Assembly (NCBI GenBank): GCA_905331475.1
Contig: CAJNYU010001724.1
Span: 124,001 to 188,000, forward strand
Direction of reading: 5' to 3'
From: Rotaria socialis
Lineage: Eukaryota > Rotifera > Eurotatoria > Philodinida > Philodinidae
DNA: 64,000 bases
The notes below the pieces were generated by a model. That model saw only the letters and a program-made list of their open reading frames with translations, was not told where the DNA came from and made no database searches. Each line of letters starts with the position of its first letter. Within the stretch, counting starts at the first letter, position 1. Positions 46,378 to 58,136 of this stretch are shown piece after piece. The position numbers and the translations under genes are program-made.

Positions 46378-47912
46378 TCATGATTTATAGCGGTACCAAA
46401 TAGGTACGTTTTCGTTAGGTGGCGCAATACCAACACCAATGCGGTGCTTCTGTTCTGTAGGAATAGTTTTCATGTCAATAAATTTATATTCCATATGCCG
46501 CAAAACCAAAGCTATGCAAGTCTTTATTTCATATCTGGCAAGGTATCGTCCAGGGCATATATTCTTACCCATACCAAAAGGCATAAAACCAAGCACAATA
46601 TCAGCATTTTTCTGAACGAAACGATCAAAAATGAATTTATCTGGACCAGGAAAAAGATTCCCGTCACGGTGTGCTATGGCAGAGAATAAAGCGATTGCAT
46701 CGTTAGACTTTAAATGCAAAATACGTCCATCATTCAGAGTTATATCAGTTGCATGCAGGCATTTTCGCAATACCATAGGTGTTGCAACTAGTCGTAACGT
46801 TTCGTTGATAGCACTTTCCAAAAGTACACAAGAGTTTAATCTAGCAGTGGTCCATTCACTAACGAGTGAGATACTAAGATCATCGTCAAGTGAAAAACTT
46901 GGTAAATACATGTCGATTTCTTGTTGAATACTTTCTAATGCTTTCGTATCGCGCAAGATATAAAGCAAACACCAGAATAAGGCTGGAGTACTATTTGCCA
47001 ATGATGCCCACATCATAGCGGTTTGGTTCCCACCAAACTCTTGAGCTGAATACCATTCTGGATGGTCAAGCAATAAGTCTGCCCGATGTTTAATGAAATC
47101 ACTCTCATGTAACGGATGTATTTTGCTGAACCAAGAATTATTCAAACGGAAGCGTGTTTGTAATTCGCGTCGGAAGAAAAATGAATATATCCAAGAAGGA
47201 AGAAGTGCATTGAAGTAATGTATTTTCTGGTCGAATAGACGAAAATCATTTTCGATCGAGAGTGGATTGATTTCTCCAAACAATGCTAGCGATGAAGGTT
47301 CAAAAAGCATACGATGGCTGAATGTTATTAAATCAGTCGATATCCATTCACTGAGATTCTTACTATTTTTGAGAGCCATTCTTTCATGCATCATCAACTT
47401 GCGCAAATTTAGAACAAACTCAACAATTATAGGTTGCAAACGGTCCCGATTTTTCAAGTATCGAGTATAATATCGATGAACTTCTATGTTGAGCTGTTGA
47501 AAACCTATCATAATTTATTATATTCCTATTATTTTATATTAATTCTTGAAATCTGAAACTTACCAATAACACTGTTTCCCGTATCGAATACCTTTATGCC
47601 AAATTCATGTTCAGGAAGATATAATGATGAATTACGAGCAACAGTCGCCCAGTCGAACGGTGAAAGTACAAATGTAATGCGCTGGGTGAGCAACTTAACT
47701 GTGAAACATTGTCCGTATCGTTGATGGCATTCCATCAAAAATTTTCTTCGATCACGAAGGAATGGAATTAAATGGCCCACTACAGGTAGATTTCTATATG
47801 AGACCAATGGGATTGATGAAATATTGTCTTTATGCAACAGTAGAAGATAAAGTAATACAAGAACCAGAGAAGCTAAAATGAAGCTGCTCAATAACATATC
47901 TATCTTGATCAA
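46378..47912 (-). CDS. cytochrome P450, CYP7/CYP39-like
   Basis: Two exons, 47912..47564 and 47504..46378, join in phase 1 across a 59-base intron to give 491 residues. An N-terminal membrane anchor covers residues 6-25 (MLLSSFILASLVLVLLYLLL), then SYRNLPVVGHLIPFLRD. ExxR is ETLR near residues 351-354. The heme loop is FGMGKNICPG with the ligand Cys433. The I-helix reads MWASLANSTPALFW, in which Asn replaces the usual acid/Thr pair. That form is typical of CYP7A/CYP7B/CYP39 and CYP8 enzymes (sterol 7-alpha-hydroxylases and relatives), so an oxysterol-type substrate is plausible but not shown. The protein is expected in the ER membrane. No disruption was seen. Confidence 0.88.
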
Positions 47913-50774
47913 TTGCGCTGATGAGATTTCGAGTAATCCAGGCAGAATACTTCACGATTACAAATTGTAAGACACGATTTAAGTTAAATCTAAATAAAGT
48001 GTGCCGTTTGAATGCAGAATCGAAAGAATATTGAACTGTAATTGAATCCCAGCTGTCGAGCTTCTCAATAATAGTACGTCAATGTAGAAAAAAATATAAT
48101 GTTTTAGTTCAATTATAATTGTTTTGATGTTGTCCTAGGGTCTAGTGATGTAGTGCACGATTTCTGGACTGTTCAGTTCTCATCGAATGAACACATACCA
48201 TAGAAAGAAGTAGTACCTAAAAGAATTCAAGAATAATAGATCATTACTATATTGCATAATAAACCTGCAATATATTAAATTTTTTTCTGATCTAACATTA
48301 TTCATCAAATCAGAATTTTTATGAAAAGATAAGTATTGCTTACTTTTCAACTAATCTCATCGATAGATTTCGAGCGGTGGACGACAACAGTTGCCAATGA
48401 AATTCAAATCACAAAGTCAATAATAAGAGACAACAGCATTCTCGACTACTCTCATAATCATAATTTGAAGCATATAAAAATGATTGGGAAGTCATAAAAT
48501 GTGTGAGAAACCTTATCTTGCCACTCCCTTTTTATTGAATTACTCGATGAGATGAAGCGTAGAAAATAATATGTAATTATAATCATGTAATTATAGAAGA
48601 ATTCAAATACGACCAGGATATCTAGATAAAGAAGTTTCAAATCGTTGAAAACTATACTAATATTAACAGATTGAGTTCTAAGTACGTAGTTAAAAAGTTT
48701 CTTTTAGAGAAAAATCAATTTTGTCTTTAAAAAGTTGCATTTGATAACGAGTTTCCATGGAAATGCTTGTTGTGATGATGCAGCATCGCTTTAGTACAGA
48801 AATGAGGTGAAATTGTAGTGGATGAAGGATATCCTTACAAAGTGAAAGTCACCACCCTTTTTTACATCTTGAATTAAAATTCTCTATATCAGTATATTGA
48901 TTTATAGACGTAATCAATGATATCTATCGGGCAATATTAATAGTGCTATTGGCTAGTATTTAACTATTATTATCCTACTGTAATGCAAACAAAGTTGTTG
49001 TTTTTTCAAATCTTTAATGCTACATGGATTTCGCATAACGATAGAAAGTGCCAGTGGTTAAGCGTAAAAGCTTGATAAGCTTCTGTACGTAGTGTTGAAA
49101 AACATTAAAAAAATACGATCACAAATAGTCTGTATAGACTTCAATGACACAGTAAAATTGTGACGTAGCTATATTATTTCGATCACTTTCTTACGCGGTA
49201 ACCTGTCAAATTGACGATTAATCTCTGTCGGACGGCTTGCAAATTTTTAATAATGACGATTTATTTAACAAATCATAAACTGAAAATTTTGATTCTTTCT
49301 GAAAATGATAGTGGCATGTTTTAATTGTCGAATTGCCATTATTATCTTCCGTTTTTTGACCGAATACGTTTTTCTAAAGAAAGAATATTAGTTCGAGAAA
49401 GTGTGAAAACCATTCGATTATTCTCAATTGAAATCGATTTTCATTCATTAACGTTAGAAATTGCGTTATGTTGCATCATTTTTTTATTACCAAAACGCTG
49501 CCTGCTCGATTTTTTAGATTTTTACACGTGAAACATTTTGGTTTGCTTCACCAAACATAATAAACGATCACAATTCTAACTTGAGCGGAAATATTTAAAG
49601 TACCTGACAACGAACAAAGATCAATGTTTAATGCAAATATCGAGATGATCGGTAGGGCGCGGATCTAAATCTAACAACAATGAAGCTAATCTAAACAGTG
49701 CAAAATTGTACAGACGAGTATTACAGAATATCTGATGAAAGATTAGAATATTGAAAAAAATAACTTTTTCTTCATAAAAAAAGATTAATTCTGTTTTCTA
49801 CTTGATGCATTTCGGGATATCGAACAACCATCTCTCTAGTGGATTTACAATTTTCTTACAGCATTTTTATATTCCGTACAGTTCATACTAAACGATATAC
49901 GCTTTCTATACGTTGCTTGTAAAACAGAACTAAAAAATCTTTTAAGTACTTTTAATATTTATTGAGTAAAATATATGTAAATAAACTTTTCTCACTAGTT
50001 TTCACTTTTTATAGTACTTATTCATTTCGACGATGAGCCACAGCAATTCCGACTCATTTTTGCTGCAAATAATCACTCAAATCAGTAATTTTATCTGTAA
50101 AGCATATTTTCTGTAGCAATGTTTTTTCAGATGTATCTGTTCACTTAATCACTGGCACGAGCATCAAGTCAAATAAAAAGAAGAAAGAATATGCAGGGAA
50201 ACTTTTTCTACATCGTTCTACACGTCATGCATCAATAAACCATACATTCATTGCCTATTATAAAGTAGACACGTTTCGAATAAGATCGTTTATTGGCAGA
50301 GTATTTTAAGTAACATATGAATATACCAGTATTGTGGTCATTTTCAAGTCTTTTCCAAATTGCTTAAGATATTTCGTGTTACTGATACTAAGTGATTGAC
50401 ATTTGTTGTCTACAACAAATCTGAACTTGCAGCAGCTCGTGTTTCCTGCTCTTTTTGCTGCCAGTAAGACACACTACTCATTTTATTGATGAAATCCAGA
50501 ACTTTTTCTTTTAATTACAAGAAAAGTAGTCAATATAAAAACTTCATGTATATTTCACAGACCGTTTAGTTTTGCGTGTTAGTTTTACTCCTTTAACGTT
50601 TGATATGAGAAAAATGCGTTACAAGGAGGGAAACAATTGATTAACTGTTAAGGGTACTAGAGAATTTACTAAGCGTAACATTATCAATATTCAAGTCAAG
50701 TAACAGTCTTTATGAGCTACTCACTCATAAAGAAACTATCGAAAAGCGGACCTCATGTAATACACGCTCGTATC
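47913..50774. other. 2.9-kb non-coding region
   Basis: AT-rich sequence without supported genes, RNA genes or inverted-repeat elements. It contains the upstream region of the P450 gene. Confidence 0.45.
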
Positions 50775-50867
50775 CAAGGGGAGAAAAGCGGATCCCGGGA
50801 TCCATTGGGACCTATTGGGATCTGATGGGATCCGGGATCGGGGATCGGGGATCCGCTTTTCCCCTTG
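50775..50867. mobile_element. 93-bp hairpin, CAAGGGG family variant
   Basis: The ends are CAAGGGGAGAAAAGCGGATCC and CAAGGGGAAAAGCGGATCC in reverse. The interior repeats GGGATC words (GGATCCCGGGATCC, GGGATCCGGGATCGGGGATC). The ends match the elements at 1837 and 35747, but the core differs and I see no target duplication. It lies 90 bases before the broken gene at 50957 and may mark its 5' truncation. Confidence 0.65.
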
Positions 50868-50956
50868 AGTGGCAAACGAAAATGATTGATCGTTGATTGA
50901 GTTTCTACTTCTAACTCAATGCTACAATGATTATTGTACGTTTCTTTTTCTCATAG

Positions 50957-53279
50957 GTTTAACTGCAATCGATGCTACCAAATTGAAAAAAGTATCTCCA
51001 GCATTATCGAAATTATTTGAAATCAGATTACAAGGTAAGTTACATGTTTTCTCTGAGAGCAATATGCCTGATCACTACTCAACATTTGCTCTTAGCGATA
51101 TTGCTAGTAAATGTTGGCAATGGAATTGTGGCCATGACCATGGTCAACAATGTGATCGATATGAATTACTCAAAATTACTCTAGCTAAACTTTGTGCATT
51201 TATTGAACAATATCAAACTGATACAGCAATGCGTGATCGTCTACTTTATCGGGTGCAACAACAAGTTCAAGACATTGAAGAGTGGAAAGTACATTTGTTA
51301 CGTACGATTCATCAAGATCAAGCACGTATTGATATTTTACACAATCTCGGTAGTGAAACGGTTACGATTCAAGTTGATTGGGCAATGAAACGGCTTCCAG
51401 TGAAGTATCGAGTCCACAGTAAGCATTCCATTATACTTGATCATACCATCAAACAAAATAGTAATTTACTATAGAAGGATCACTTTGCCAAAAGAGGAAT
51501 ATCGTGGTACCTTGCCTATGTGATTCGAAAAACATTTTCAGAATCAACAAGCTCATCTGATTCATCATTTACTTCAGAAGAAAATGTCACAAATCGTAAT
51601 CCAAATAATTATACTTTTCAGCATAAAACTTTTTGTCACGTGCTCGGTCAATGTGTTCAAAATGCTAAGACAGTTATTTCTATTCTTCGGCATATATTTT
51701 TAATGCTTCAACAAACTGAATCTGATATTAAATCTGTACATCTCAGATCAGATAATGCTGATTGTTACCATAGTGCAGAAGCATTATTGAGTGTTGAACA
51801 ACTTTTTAACGAAACAGGTATATGGATCAGATCCATCGATTTTTGTGATCCACAGAGTGTTAAGGGACCATGTGACCGTATAACTGCAGTGGTCAAATGT
51901 TCAATACGCCGTTTTGTTAACGAAAAAAAATAACTGTACTAATGCAATTGAATTTCTAACTGCTGCCGATGACTTTTCTGTACCGATTTATTTCGATTTA
52001 GCATTTTATTTTGACATTTTATATTATTTCAGAGAGAACAAATGGAGTTGAATTTTATGCAAGTGAAATTCAAAATCCACATACAGAAAAGATCGAATGG
52101 AAAGATGTGAAACAAATCAACAATATTGAATACATATTAGATTTTACATCGGAATCAACAAAGCCATCAATTGAAGTTCGTGCTTGGCAATCGTGGAAAA
52201 TCGGTCCTGGTAAAGTCTATCGATGGCTAGACTTTGAAAAAACTGTTCAAAAATTAATCCTTTGCACATATTTCATTCAAAAAATGTCTCGATTCCTTGG
52301 ATTAATGAGTGTCACGAGAAAGCTGGTGATGTGATCATTTTTTTCTTTGTTATCAATAATTTATTCTCTTTTACAGATGAAAATCGAAGCAATCATTCAT
52401 ACCAAGATGAAAATAGTAGTACTGAAGATGAAAATGAAGAAGAATCAAATGTTAATGATGCATCTACATCAGAAAAAGAGCATTATTTTTTCGATTGCCT
52501 CACTAGTGGATGCACAGCTCGTTATCGTTCTTATGCAAACCTTCTACGTCATTATGCAACTGGAAAACATAAAATGAAACTAGAAAAACATTCTCTTATT
52601 GATAAGAGCAAAATTCTTTTTCATCAACATTTGTCAACAAATCATCTTCGATCAACACCATTAATGTCTATCACTGTCATTCAACCTGTAAAGAATCCAA
52701 TAATTTATTCACTTTCAAAAAATTGGACTTCTCATAAAACAAAATCGAGTGTACGTTTCAACAAAAAACAAAAACAATTTCTCCTGGATAAATTTAATGA
52801 AGGTGTCAACACAGGAAGCAAATAACAAAAACTATTTTGTTGGAAGATGAGCAAACTTTTGTTCAGTGAAATGGGATCCGTCAAGAGTTGCGTTAGATAT
52901 GGAAATGCTAGCGAACAACGGTACGTACGTTTTCAACAATGATGAGTGTCTCAGCCAAGGTCAAGTCAAAAGTTATTTTTCCCGTTTGGCTCTCAAACAA
53001 CGATCAATGGAACAAGTTTTGGATGAACAAACAAAAAAGAAAGCAATATCACACTCATCATCTACTACCAATAGTAACGCAACTAATCTCCAATCGAATG
53101 ATACAATCATTACAAGTGAATTCGATGAAATTGAAGAAATTGATACTCGTGATCTAGAAGTATATTCATGGCGTCAGATACTTGATGAAACAAAACGAAT
53201 TCTTGATACTCCATTCATTTCTTCTCCTTCATCAGTTGCAAGTCCCTCATTAAAAAGAAAACCAACAGTAGATGATTAA
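50957..53279 (+). pseudogene. transposase-derived C2H2 gene, 5'-truncated and frameshifted
   Basis: The reading frame enters after an acceptor at 50956 and shows, in order: QVDWAMKRLPVKYR, KDHFAKRGISWYL, SDNADCYHSAEALL, KGPCDRITA, WKIGPGKVYRWLDFE, an acidic linker, one C2H2 finger (CLTSGC...HYATGKH) and VRFNKKQKQFLLDKF then DPSRVALDMEML and SQGQVKSYFSRL. As I recall, this series occurs in a large family of uncharacterised animal proteins (cnidarians, fish) with an RNase H-like transposase core; the Asp of DWAMK and SDNA would be catalytic. Breaks: one-base shifts in A-runs near 51927 and 52237, and about 50 extra bases with a stop at 52825. Introns at 51419 and 52328 remain. The N-terminal part is missing. 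The A-run shifts could be sequencing errors, the insertion is less likely one. Confidence 0.65.
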
Positions 53280-54555
53280 ACAATTCATAAATACACAATC
53301 AAAGCAAAATTTGTGTATAAAAATTTTTTATGTTTTTTTACATATTGTTTCTCGTTTTAGATCATTTTTACTCTTGCATATTTACCATTTTAGAATGCAT
53401 TTTTTGTATTTAACTTACAGCATCACTCTAAATAAAAATGTGTCGGATGTGTCGTAAACTACGACACAAAGCACGACACGAGGTGCTCTTTACGACACAT
53501 TCTGTCCAGCAAGATGACGACGCATTTTTCACAACACATCCGACACATTTTCTATTGGTCGTTTTCGAAACGCATATTTCAATATTTTTTGAAAATTTAA
53601 TCTCATCAGATCCTCAGATCTGGCTGATTTGGTATTGATCCTATTCCCACCAGACCATCCAGTGTAGTCCTTCCCAGATTGAAAATCAATCAAGAATTAA
53701 TTTAAAAGAAAATTTTATTTTAAAAACTTATCTTTCATGCGTTCAGCGATGCTGTTTATATGTCGCTGTATGTTCATAACAAAACGGTGAACGACTAGTC
53801 GACAGACAGAACGCGAAAAATATACCACACATTTTTTTTTAATTATAAGTGCGACACAAAAATTCGCGCCACATAAAGTCGACGCATTTTTATTTAGTGT
53901 GCAGGTAAGTTATTCAAAGGTGAAACATTAATTACTATCAGAGGCTTTGATTTCACGCGAAAAATATTGTAGTCATCATTAGCACTAGTTATTTTATCTA
54001 GAGCATGAAGGGTGTACACGTTCGTACAGAATAACGCTAGATGCTGAGACCATGACAAGAAAAGGAGCGGCCTCGCAAAAATTTCTATTAGAAATATTCT
54101 CAGTTGAAGGAAGCGTCGCTGTCTTATCGCTTATATTTTAACAAGAAGCATGTCTCATCGTTCGAAAACGGTACTGAAGCGTAAGGAGAACAATTTAATA
54201 AATATAATCTATTATGCAAATCCGATAGCTAATATTTTTATGTATTACATGTATTGTAAGCAGAAAAGACACTGATAGAGCAGAAACGTATCACTTACGA
54301 TATCCGTAACGAGTAGAATGTTTCAGCAGATTGGAAAAATCTGTTTTTCATCATGTTTAATTCAATGTTCACCGATATTATAATTTCAATAATTTTAGTC
54401 AAAATATCATGAATTCTTACCTCTAAAGGCAATTGTTTACTTCATCTAATGTTTTCAGATACTAATTTCAACTGATAATCTCAAAGTATGAAACTCATAT
54501 TACTTTATTTCAGCAAGTATGAAAACATTTCAAGTTATAGAAAAATAAAATTCCC
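53280..54555. other. repeat-bearing spacer
   Basis: Apart from the inverted-repeat element at 53419-53901 this is AT-rich non-coding sequence. An AATAAA-like site lies near 53430. Confidence 0.45.
53419..53901. repeat. nested inverted-repeat element
   Basis: The outer ends are CACTCTAAATAAAAATG (53422) and, in reverse, CACACTAAATAAAAATG (about 53901). Within it a smaller inverted pair, AAAATGTGTCGGATGTGT at 53435 and its reverse complement ending at 53553, forms a hairpin, and GTCG/GACACA words recur throughout. No coding sequence and no clear target duplication were found. It is probably a MITE with a partial internal duplication. Confidence 0.6.
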
Positions 54556-54801
54556 CAGGTCGATCAAAACGGAACTCCGTTACGGTCCGTTTACCGGAAT
54601 CAGTTTTACGGACCGTATCTCTATTGTAAAATAGCCGTAAGTAGTCATATTTTCACCGTAAACGATTTGGTATTACTGTGTTCAGTAAAGACACGTAGTA
54701 TGAACCGTACATTGTGAAAATACGGCTACTTACGGCTATTTTACAATAGAGATACGGTCCGTAAAACTCATTCCAGTAAACGGACCGTGTCGTTCGACCT
54801 G
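54556..54801. mobile_element. 246-bp MITE with about 90-bp terminal inverted repeats
   Basis: Both ends start CAGGTCGA. The inverted arms agree almost perfectly over the part reading GTTTTACGGACCGTATCTC and the following TATTGTAAAATAGCCG. The centre is about 60 unique bases. There is no coding sequence and no obvious target duplication. The high arm identity suggests recent insertion or arm homogenisation. Confidence 0.8.
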
Positions 54802-54892
54802 AGTCAGTATGACGTAAAACGATAAAATACTACTCCAGTGTTCATCTTCCGAGTCTCTGTATCCTACCTTCATAGATTTTCATAGTGGTTTA

Positions 54893-55505
54893 TACAATAT
54901 CATTTAATACAGAATTGAATGCTCTATCGGATAATATTATTATTTTTCTGAGAAGTATTTTATAAAATGAGCTTTTCATCAATATATTTGAAAAATACAT
55001 TGTTGTGTAGTGTTTAACTTACAGCTTTCGTTTTTTCACCTATATAATGAGATCATAGGAAATTGTAACATATATAGATTTGTAGAGCATGTTGAGTTCT
55101 ATCGATTGGTATATGATTCAATTATGAAATTAAAAACTCGCGAAGAAAAAATGTGCACAGACAAATTTTGTATAATGCGTAAAATATGATGTTCATGGTC
55201 AATATTGAAATGGAATATTCTCGCGATTCGAACGTTTTGAAACAATTTCCTAGATACCATTCGATGCAGAATTGAAAGCTGTATCAGCTAGTATAAAATA
55301 TATTTTGGACATGCATTTTTCTCCTAGGCGTTAGGCCAAAATACTGGAAAATGAACAAAATTTCATATAAACTAAAAAATCATGATTTTTCGATTTTTTT
55401 TCGTTCTAAATAGAGATGATAGAGAAATGTCCTATACACAGTTTTGTAGAGTAAATCAAGCTCTATCGATTGGTATATGACTCGATTTCGACAGGGAAAA
55501 TTTCA
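54893..55505 (+). repeat. two diverged direct repeats, about 360 bp apart
   Basis: Unit 1 (about 54893-55145) and unit 2 (about 55255-55505) share order and sequence: a start of the type ATACAGAATTGAATGCTCTA / ATGCAGAATTGAAAGCTGTA, and an end containing TTTGTAGAG...TCTATCGATTGGTATATGA with CAATT / CGATT after it. The regularly spaced similar blocks indicate an old tandem duplication of non-coding sequence. Confidence 0.65.
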
Positions 55506-56657
55506 TAGGAAAAAATTTGACTGAAACTAATCGACCAATTTTTTCCAATTTTTAGAACATTTTTTGTGGGTGTGTCAGGTGCGATGGCTCTAGGTAACCA
55601 GTAGTAAATCTTTAGACCGCAATATTTTGGATTCATATATGGCACACAAGGGCTGACATTTCTAGAGGGTCAAATCCAAAATCGGTCGACCCCCATGTTT
55701 TTTCAAATTTGAAAATCTTTTATTTTCTCATGGAGCGTCTCTTAAAGTTCTCGATGTAAAATGGGAACGGTATGAGATATCAAAGTGCTCCGAACGCATT
55801 TAAGTCAGCATCAAAAGCTCATACCCGATGGGGCCCTTTGAGGACCTGGAGAAGATTTTGCAAGGGTTTTTGGAGCGGTCGATTTTTGTTGAAAGTTCAA
55901 AAAGAATTCAATCAATCTTTTAACGAAAAGACAAACGAATTTGCATTCTCAACTCTCGGCTTTGAGCAACCGGGTGTGGGTGTGTTAAGCATACCAAGAT
56001 CTAGATTTTGCTCTTGCTCATAAGACTCGTTCAGGTGGCTTAAGACATCTGAATCAAATTCAAGAGTCAATTAAAATATCTAACTACACTATCGTCTGAA
56101 AGCAAGTTTTTGACGAAGTGTAGAAAATAAAGAAACTGGTGTAATTTAGAAGAGCTGTAAGGTAGAAGAGATGATCTCTTTACGGGACTCGAACCATGTA
56201 TTTTCTGCTATCCGGTATCGGGTTAGAGAAAACTAGTTTATACTTTATTCGTATTCATTTTTAAACAATTCTTGTATATCGTTGAATATTCACTTTTTTC
56301 TTTACGCTGCCGATAAGTGTCATTTTTCAGTCAACTTCTGTCAATTTTGGTTTCGTTTAAAATGATTGTTGAAACAAATTGCTTTAAAATGTAGGATATG
56401 TGAGTATAGTCTGTAGTCTCGGTTAGGATGGCTGTTTTTTTTCATAGTCCTAGCCTCGGTAAACTTTTATGTTTTGATTCTGGTCCCAATACGGTTTTAA
56501 TTCTTTTTTGTTCTGCACATCTTTATAAAGAATATGTGGTTAGGCTCACGAGTGCATAAAAATTTTTAGTAAATTTCGAAAAGAATAATTTTCTTTTAAT
56601 GACATTTCTCACGGGTCCATGTAAGAAATAGCAAATGCTTTTGTATCAATATAATTT

Positions 56658-56740
56658 ATTGTAACGCTCCCCTTAATAAAAGCCCCCGAGGGCTTCTAAA
56701 ACGGGAGGGGCTTCTATTGTAAGGGGGGGGGGGTTACAAT
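56658..56740. repeat. 83-bp hairpin with G-tract
   Basis: ATTGTAAC...CCCCTTAATAAAAGCCCC pairs with GGGGCTTCTATTGTAAGGGG...GTTACAAT. A run of about 10 G lies in the right arm. This is a small MITE-like hairpin; the flanking bases show no clear duplication. Confidence 0.7.
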
Positions 56741-56937
56741 ATTTCATTGTTACCGTTGATAAATACGTTTGGATGAAAATTTTACTAATTGTTTATTATT
56801 ATAGAGCTTGCTGGCCTTTGTGATGATTGATGAATGAGAAATATTATAAAATTTTTCTGTTTTCCTGGGACAAAGTAATACAACAATTTCAAGTAGTATA
56901 CAAAAAACAGGTATTACTGTGCTCATTTTTGTTCTTT

Positions 56938-57000
56938 CTCTTTCTCTCTCTCTCTCTTTTTGTGTCTCTGTCTCTCTTTTTTTCTCTCTCTCTCTGTGTT
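56938..57000. repeat. CT-rich microsatellite
   Basis: Imperfect (TC)n with T-runs and TGTCTC interruptions. Confidence 0.9.
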
Positions 57001-57356
57001 TGACTGTCTCCTTCTCATTTTATAATATGTACGATAGATTTGAAACGCATGAATAAAAACAGTATCACCGAAATTGCTTTGAATACTATATTATCGTTCC
57101 TTTATGATAATAAGTAACTTTATTTCTCAGTTAGATTGTTAGTAGTATATGATATATTAATAATCGTAACGCATAAAATGTGAAAATTGTAGTCTAAAAT
57201 AGAATTTATTAGTTGATTGATTCGCGAGTAGAATGAAGGTAAGGTGTAGGCAACTAAAGAAGCAGTATGATAGAGAATGTTTTTCCGTTTCAACAGGATC
57301 TGTTAAAAAAAAACAATATGATTTTTAAGAAAACTCAAGAGGTATCTTATCGGCAC

Positions 57357-57935
57357 TCACCCAATTATCGTAGCGCTAGTACAGCTACTGCTGTATGCAG
57401 TTTTACAAGCAGCATCACAGCCAGAACAGGACGTTGCTGTTACTGAACCACCAATGTTGCCAGTACAAGTTCCGCTACTGAGAGTACAAGAACAGGATAC
57501 AGTTGATGAGCTGAAGCTTGCTGAGTTTGTAGAGCTTGATGATGATGATGATGACAATCCCACGCTTAGGCCTATAGGGAGGGCAATTAGCAAGCAAATA
57601 CTAATGATGCCTAATGTAGTCGTAAGAATATTACAAATTAAAGCTCTTCTGCTCCATTTTTTGGCTTCATTCAAATTATTTACTCGCTTTTGTTCACGAG
57701 TAAAATATGAGAATAAGACAGCAATAAGACCAGCTACAATACCACCGATAAATATATTTATAATTGACCAAAATAAATAATCGCGAATTTTTTTCACAAC
57801 CGGCTGTTGCTGATATAATTGAGGGTATGGCATACGAGCACTAGGGTTACGAGCTCGAGGAGGATATGAATGTCGTTGAATAGAATTTTGCATCATCTTG
57901 GTAATATTGACTATTGATTTTTGAAATGTGTACAC
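57357..57935 (-). CDS. CD225/dispanin (IFITM-like) membrane protein with Cys-rich tail
   Basis: The frame encodes 192 residues; the start may be the downstream MM at codons 14-15. A proline-rich cytosolic N-terminus (SYPPRARNPSARMPYP) precedes a CD225 domain: IRDYLFWSIINIFIGGIVAG (first hydrophobic segment), then REQKRVNNLNEAKKWSRRA, and a second membrane segment LTTTLGIISICLLIALPIGL. This is the layout of interferon-induced transmembrane proteins and dispanins, which sit in plasma or endosomal membranes and alter membrane fusion or trafficking. The tail is a Ser-run followed by a Cys-rich stretch with eight cysteines (CSCTLSSGTCTG, CSGCDAACK, SSSC), unusual for the family and probably extracellular or luminal. 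The stop overlaps a GTGAGT donor, so another exon could follow. Confidence 0.8.
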   Translation of the reverse strand: MYTFQKSIVNITKMMQNSIQRHSYPPRARNPSARMPYPQLYQQQPVVKKIRDYLFWSIINIFIGGIVAGLIAVLFSYFTREQKRVNNLNEAKKWSRRALICNILTTTLGIISICLLIALPIGLSVGLSSSSSSSSTNSASFSSSTVSCSCTLSSGTCTGNIGGSVTATSCSGCDAACKTAYSSSCTSATIIG

Positions 57936-58136
57936 GAAGTGCGAGTCCGCTTCAGTTGTTTAGACTAAAAGAAAACGGCTACTACAGATTTCAATACGAG
58001 AAATGATTAGTATGATTCTGATTTCCAATATATACCTACATCGGCATACATAAAATGAAGGTCATCATTTGCTTAAACCGAGTAACATCTATGAAAATAA
58101 ATGCAATAGCGTCGTCACTTCCTTTCGCTATCAATA

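Larger units (their letters stand above)
55506..57356. other. non-coding region with hairpin and CT tract
   Basis: It contains a single GTGTGGGTGTG word at 55975, a G-rich hairpin at 56658 and a CT microsatellite at 56938. An open frame at 55772-56023 shows no recognisable protein. No gene was supported. Confidence 0.45.

Noticed and set aside
56180..56260. tRNA-like B-box (GGTTCGAGTCC on the minus strand)
   Set aside because: The T-arm stem does not pair and no acceptor or anticodon stem can be formed at the right distances; at most a tRNA-derived repeat relic.
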